Assembly (NCBI GenBank): GCA_021826485.1
Contig: JAKAZX010000236.1
Location: forward strand, 1 to 6,510
Direction of reading: 5' to 3'
DNA: 6,510 nucleotides
From: Pseudomonadota bacterium
GTDB taxonomy: Bacteria; Pseudomonadota; Alphaproteobacteria; Acetobacterales; Acetobacteraceae
Below, one piece after another: positions 5,649-6,510 of the stretch; within the stretch, counting starts at the first letter, position 1; every line of letters starts with the position of its first letter. The position numbers were made by a program, and so were the translations under genes. The notes under the pieces were generated by a model. It was not told where the DNA came from and searched no databases. It was given only the letters and a program-made list of their open reading frames with translations.

Positions 5649-6510
5649 TCAGGGACGCTCCTCCCCGGCGGCGGCGCGGATCGGCGGCGGCGGCTGTGCG
5701 ATGCTGCTGACCGGGGCGAGCACCAGGCCGCGCGCCGCCAGCGTGGCGGCCCAGGCGCCCAGCCGGTCCAGCGTCACCGGCCGCGGCACCCCGACCAGCC
5801 CGAGTGCGGCGCCGCGGTCGCGGGCGATCTGTTCCAGCCGGGCCAGATGCGCCTCGATCTCCGTGCGCACGGCGGGTTCGTCCACCACCACATCGACGCT
5901 GCGGCCGGTGACATAGGGCGGATGCGCGGCGCCCGGGCGCGGGTCGATATAGAGCAGGCCGCGGCGGGCCAGGTCGCGCAGCAGCGGCGTCATCAGCTCC
6001 GCGACCGCCGCGAAGCGCTCCCCGCGCATGCCGTTCAGCGCCCCGGTCGCGCCGACATAGCCGGTGAAGCGCGTCAGCGCCCATTCCAGCCGCTGGTGGT
6101 TCAGCGCGGCCAGATTGCCGGTCAGCAGCGCATGGTTGCCGGGATCGTCGATCGGATACCGCTCCGGCTCCAGCGGCAGGGACAGGAACAGCTCATGGCC
6201 GGCCGCGCGCGCGGCGTCGAGCAGCCGGTCGGGGTGCCAGGCATAGGGCGAGACGGCGAGGGAGACGGCGCCGGGCAGGCTGCGGATGGCCTCGTCGCTG
6301 TCGGCTTCCGCCATGCCGATGCCGCCGAGCAGGATGGCGACGCGCGGGCGGGTGTCGGCGGCGTCGAACGGGGCGGCATAGGCGCGCATCGGCATCCGCC
6401 CGCCCGGGCCGGCCCGCGGCAGCAGGCCGCCGGGAAAGGCGGTGGAGGGTTCCAGCAGCGCCGGATCGGGCGGCGCGACCGCGCCGGGCTGCACCGGCAC
6501 GGGCGGCGGC
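5649..6510 (-). CDS. Divergent polysaccharide deacetylase family protein (YibQ/DUF610), 5' end outside window
   Basis: The visible part, at least 283 residues, starts with a proline-rich linker, so the full protein probably has an N-terminal membrane anchor or signal that lies outside the window. The domain (numbered from the GTG at 6500) runs from about 52 to 268. It has PRVAILLGGIGMAEADS, SLAVSPYAWHPDRLLDAARAAGHE with His102-Glu103, LPLEPERYPIDDPGNHALLTG, RFTGYVGATGALNGMRGERF, ARRGLLYIDPRPG and a closing VPRPVTLDRLGAWAATL...LAPVSSI. This matches the divergent polysaccharide deacetylase family, in which most proteins have Asp-Asp-Leu-Gly where this one has Gly59-Gly60-Ile-Gly. No stop lies between 6500 and 6510, and the frame reads Pro-Pro-Pro there, so the GTG at 6500 is probably internal. 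It is upstream of rppH with a 2-base gap. An envelope role is likely, but enzymatic activity is doubtful. Confidence 0.85.
   Translation of the reverse strand, partial: PPPVPVQPGAVAPPDPALLEPSTAFPGGLLPRAGPGGRMPMRAYAAPFDAADTRPRVAILLGGIGMAEADSDEAIRSLPGAVSLAVSPYAWHPDRLLDAARAAGHELFLSLPLEPERYPIDDPGNHALLTGNLAALNHQRLEWALTRFTGYVGATGALNGMRGERFAAVAELMTPLLRDLARRGLLYIDPRPGAAHPPYVTGRSVDVVVDEPAVRTEIEAHLARLEQIARDRGAALGLVGVPRPVTLDRLGAWAATLAARGLVLAPVSSIAQPPPPIRAAAGEERP
5658..5666 (-). promoter_or_regulatory. Ribosome binding site of rppH
   Basis: GGGGAGGAG on the minus strand lies inside the end of the upstream gene, 11 bases before the rppH ATG. The spacing is long but acceptable, and it supports the start at 5646. 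Confidence 0.55.

Noticed and set aside
5122..5916. 264-codon plus-strand frame opposite rppH and the deacetylase-like gene
   Set aside because: It lies antisense to genes with clear Nudix and deacetylase-family motifs. It shows no domain and results from the absence of stops in GC-rich DNA.
5647..6084. Upstream extension of the rppH frame to 6084, which would suggest a fusion
   Set aside because: The added part is an out-of-frame reading of the deacetylase-like gene. The ATG at 5646, just before YRPNVGAALF, fits the family start.
1..6510. CRISPR arrays, tRNA/rRNA genes, insertion sequences and prophage traces
   Set aside because: I saw no direct repeat array, tRNA-like cloverleaf, transposase motif or terminal inverted repeats on either strand.

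Overview
The window is GC-rich chromosomal DNA with tightly packed genes, very GC-rich third codon positions and few intergenic bases. Gene order (miaA-ilvB-ilvN-ilvC on one strand; a divergent-polysaccharide-deacetylase gene, rppH and creA on the other) and protein style point to an alphaproteobacterium, most likely Rhodospirillales/Acetobacteraceae. That assignment is from recall of family sequences, not from a search.

Bases 1-3759 (+ strand) hold the 3' end of miaA (tRNA isopentenyl-A37 modification) followed by the core branched-chain amino acid genes. ilvB and ilvN encode the catalytic and regulatory subunits of acetolactate synthase, and ilvC encodes ketol-acid reductoisomerase. The gaps are 31, 4 and 58 bases, so this reads as one transcription unit carrying the first two shared steps of valine/leucine/isoleucine synthesis. 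There is no room for an attenuation leader between miaA and ilvB.

Bases 3778-4441 (+ strand) hold a compact toxin-antitoxin islet: a BrnT-family (DUF497) RNase-type toxin overlapping by 20 bases an antitoxin that ends in an XRE-type helix-turn-helix instead of the ribbon-helix-helix of classical BrnA. A perfect 17-base palindrome covers the spacer and -10 box of a good promoter just ahead of the toxin, a likely autorepression operator. The promoter position predicts a leaderless toxin mRNA, while the antitoxin has the best Shine-Dalgarno sequence in the window. Codons in this islet end in A/T about twice as often as in ilvC, consistent with later acquisition.

Bases 4438-6510 (- strand) hold a converging operon, read from right to left: a divergent polysaccharide deacetylase (YibQ/DUF610 type, 5' end outside the window), rppH (RNA pyrophosphohydrolase), creA (secreted protein of unknown role) and a 74-residue membrane protein. 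The last gene and the antitoxin meet in a shared TTAA that supplies both stop codons, so the convergent junction has no intergenic space and no terminator.

Most of the window is ordinary core metabolism. The points worth a second look are the BrnT/XRE module with its operator, the zero-gap convergent junction, a Glu in place of the usual ThDP-metal Asp in IlvB, a Gly in the cofactor-phosphate loop of IlvC, and loss of the Asp-Asp motif in the deacetylase-like protein.
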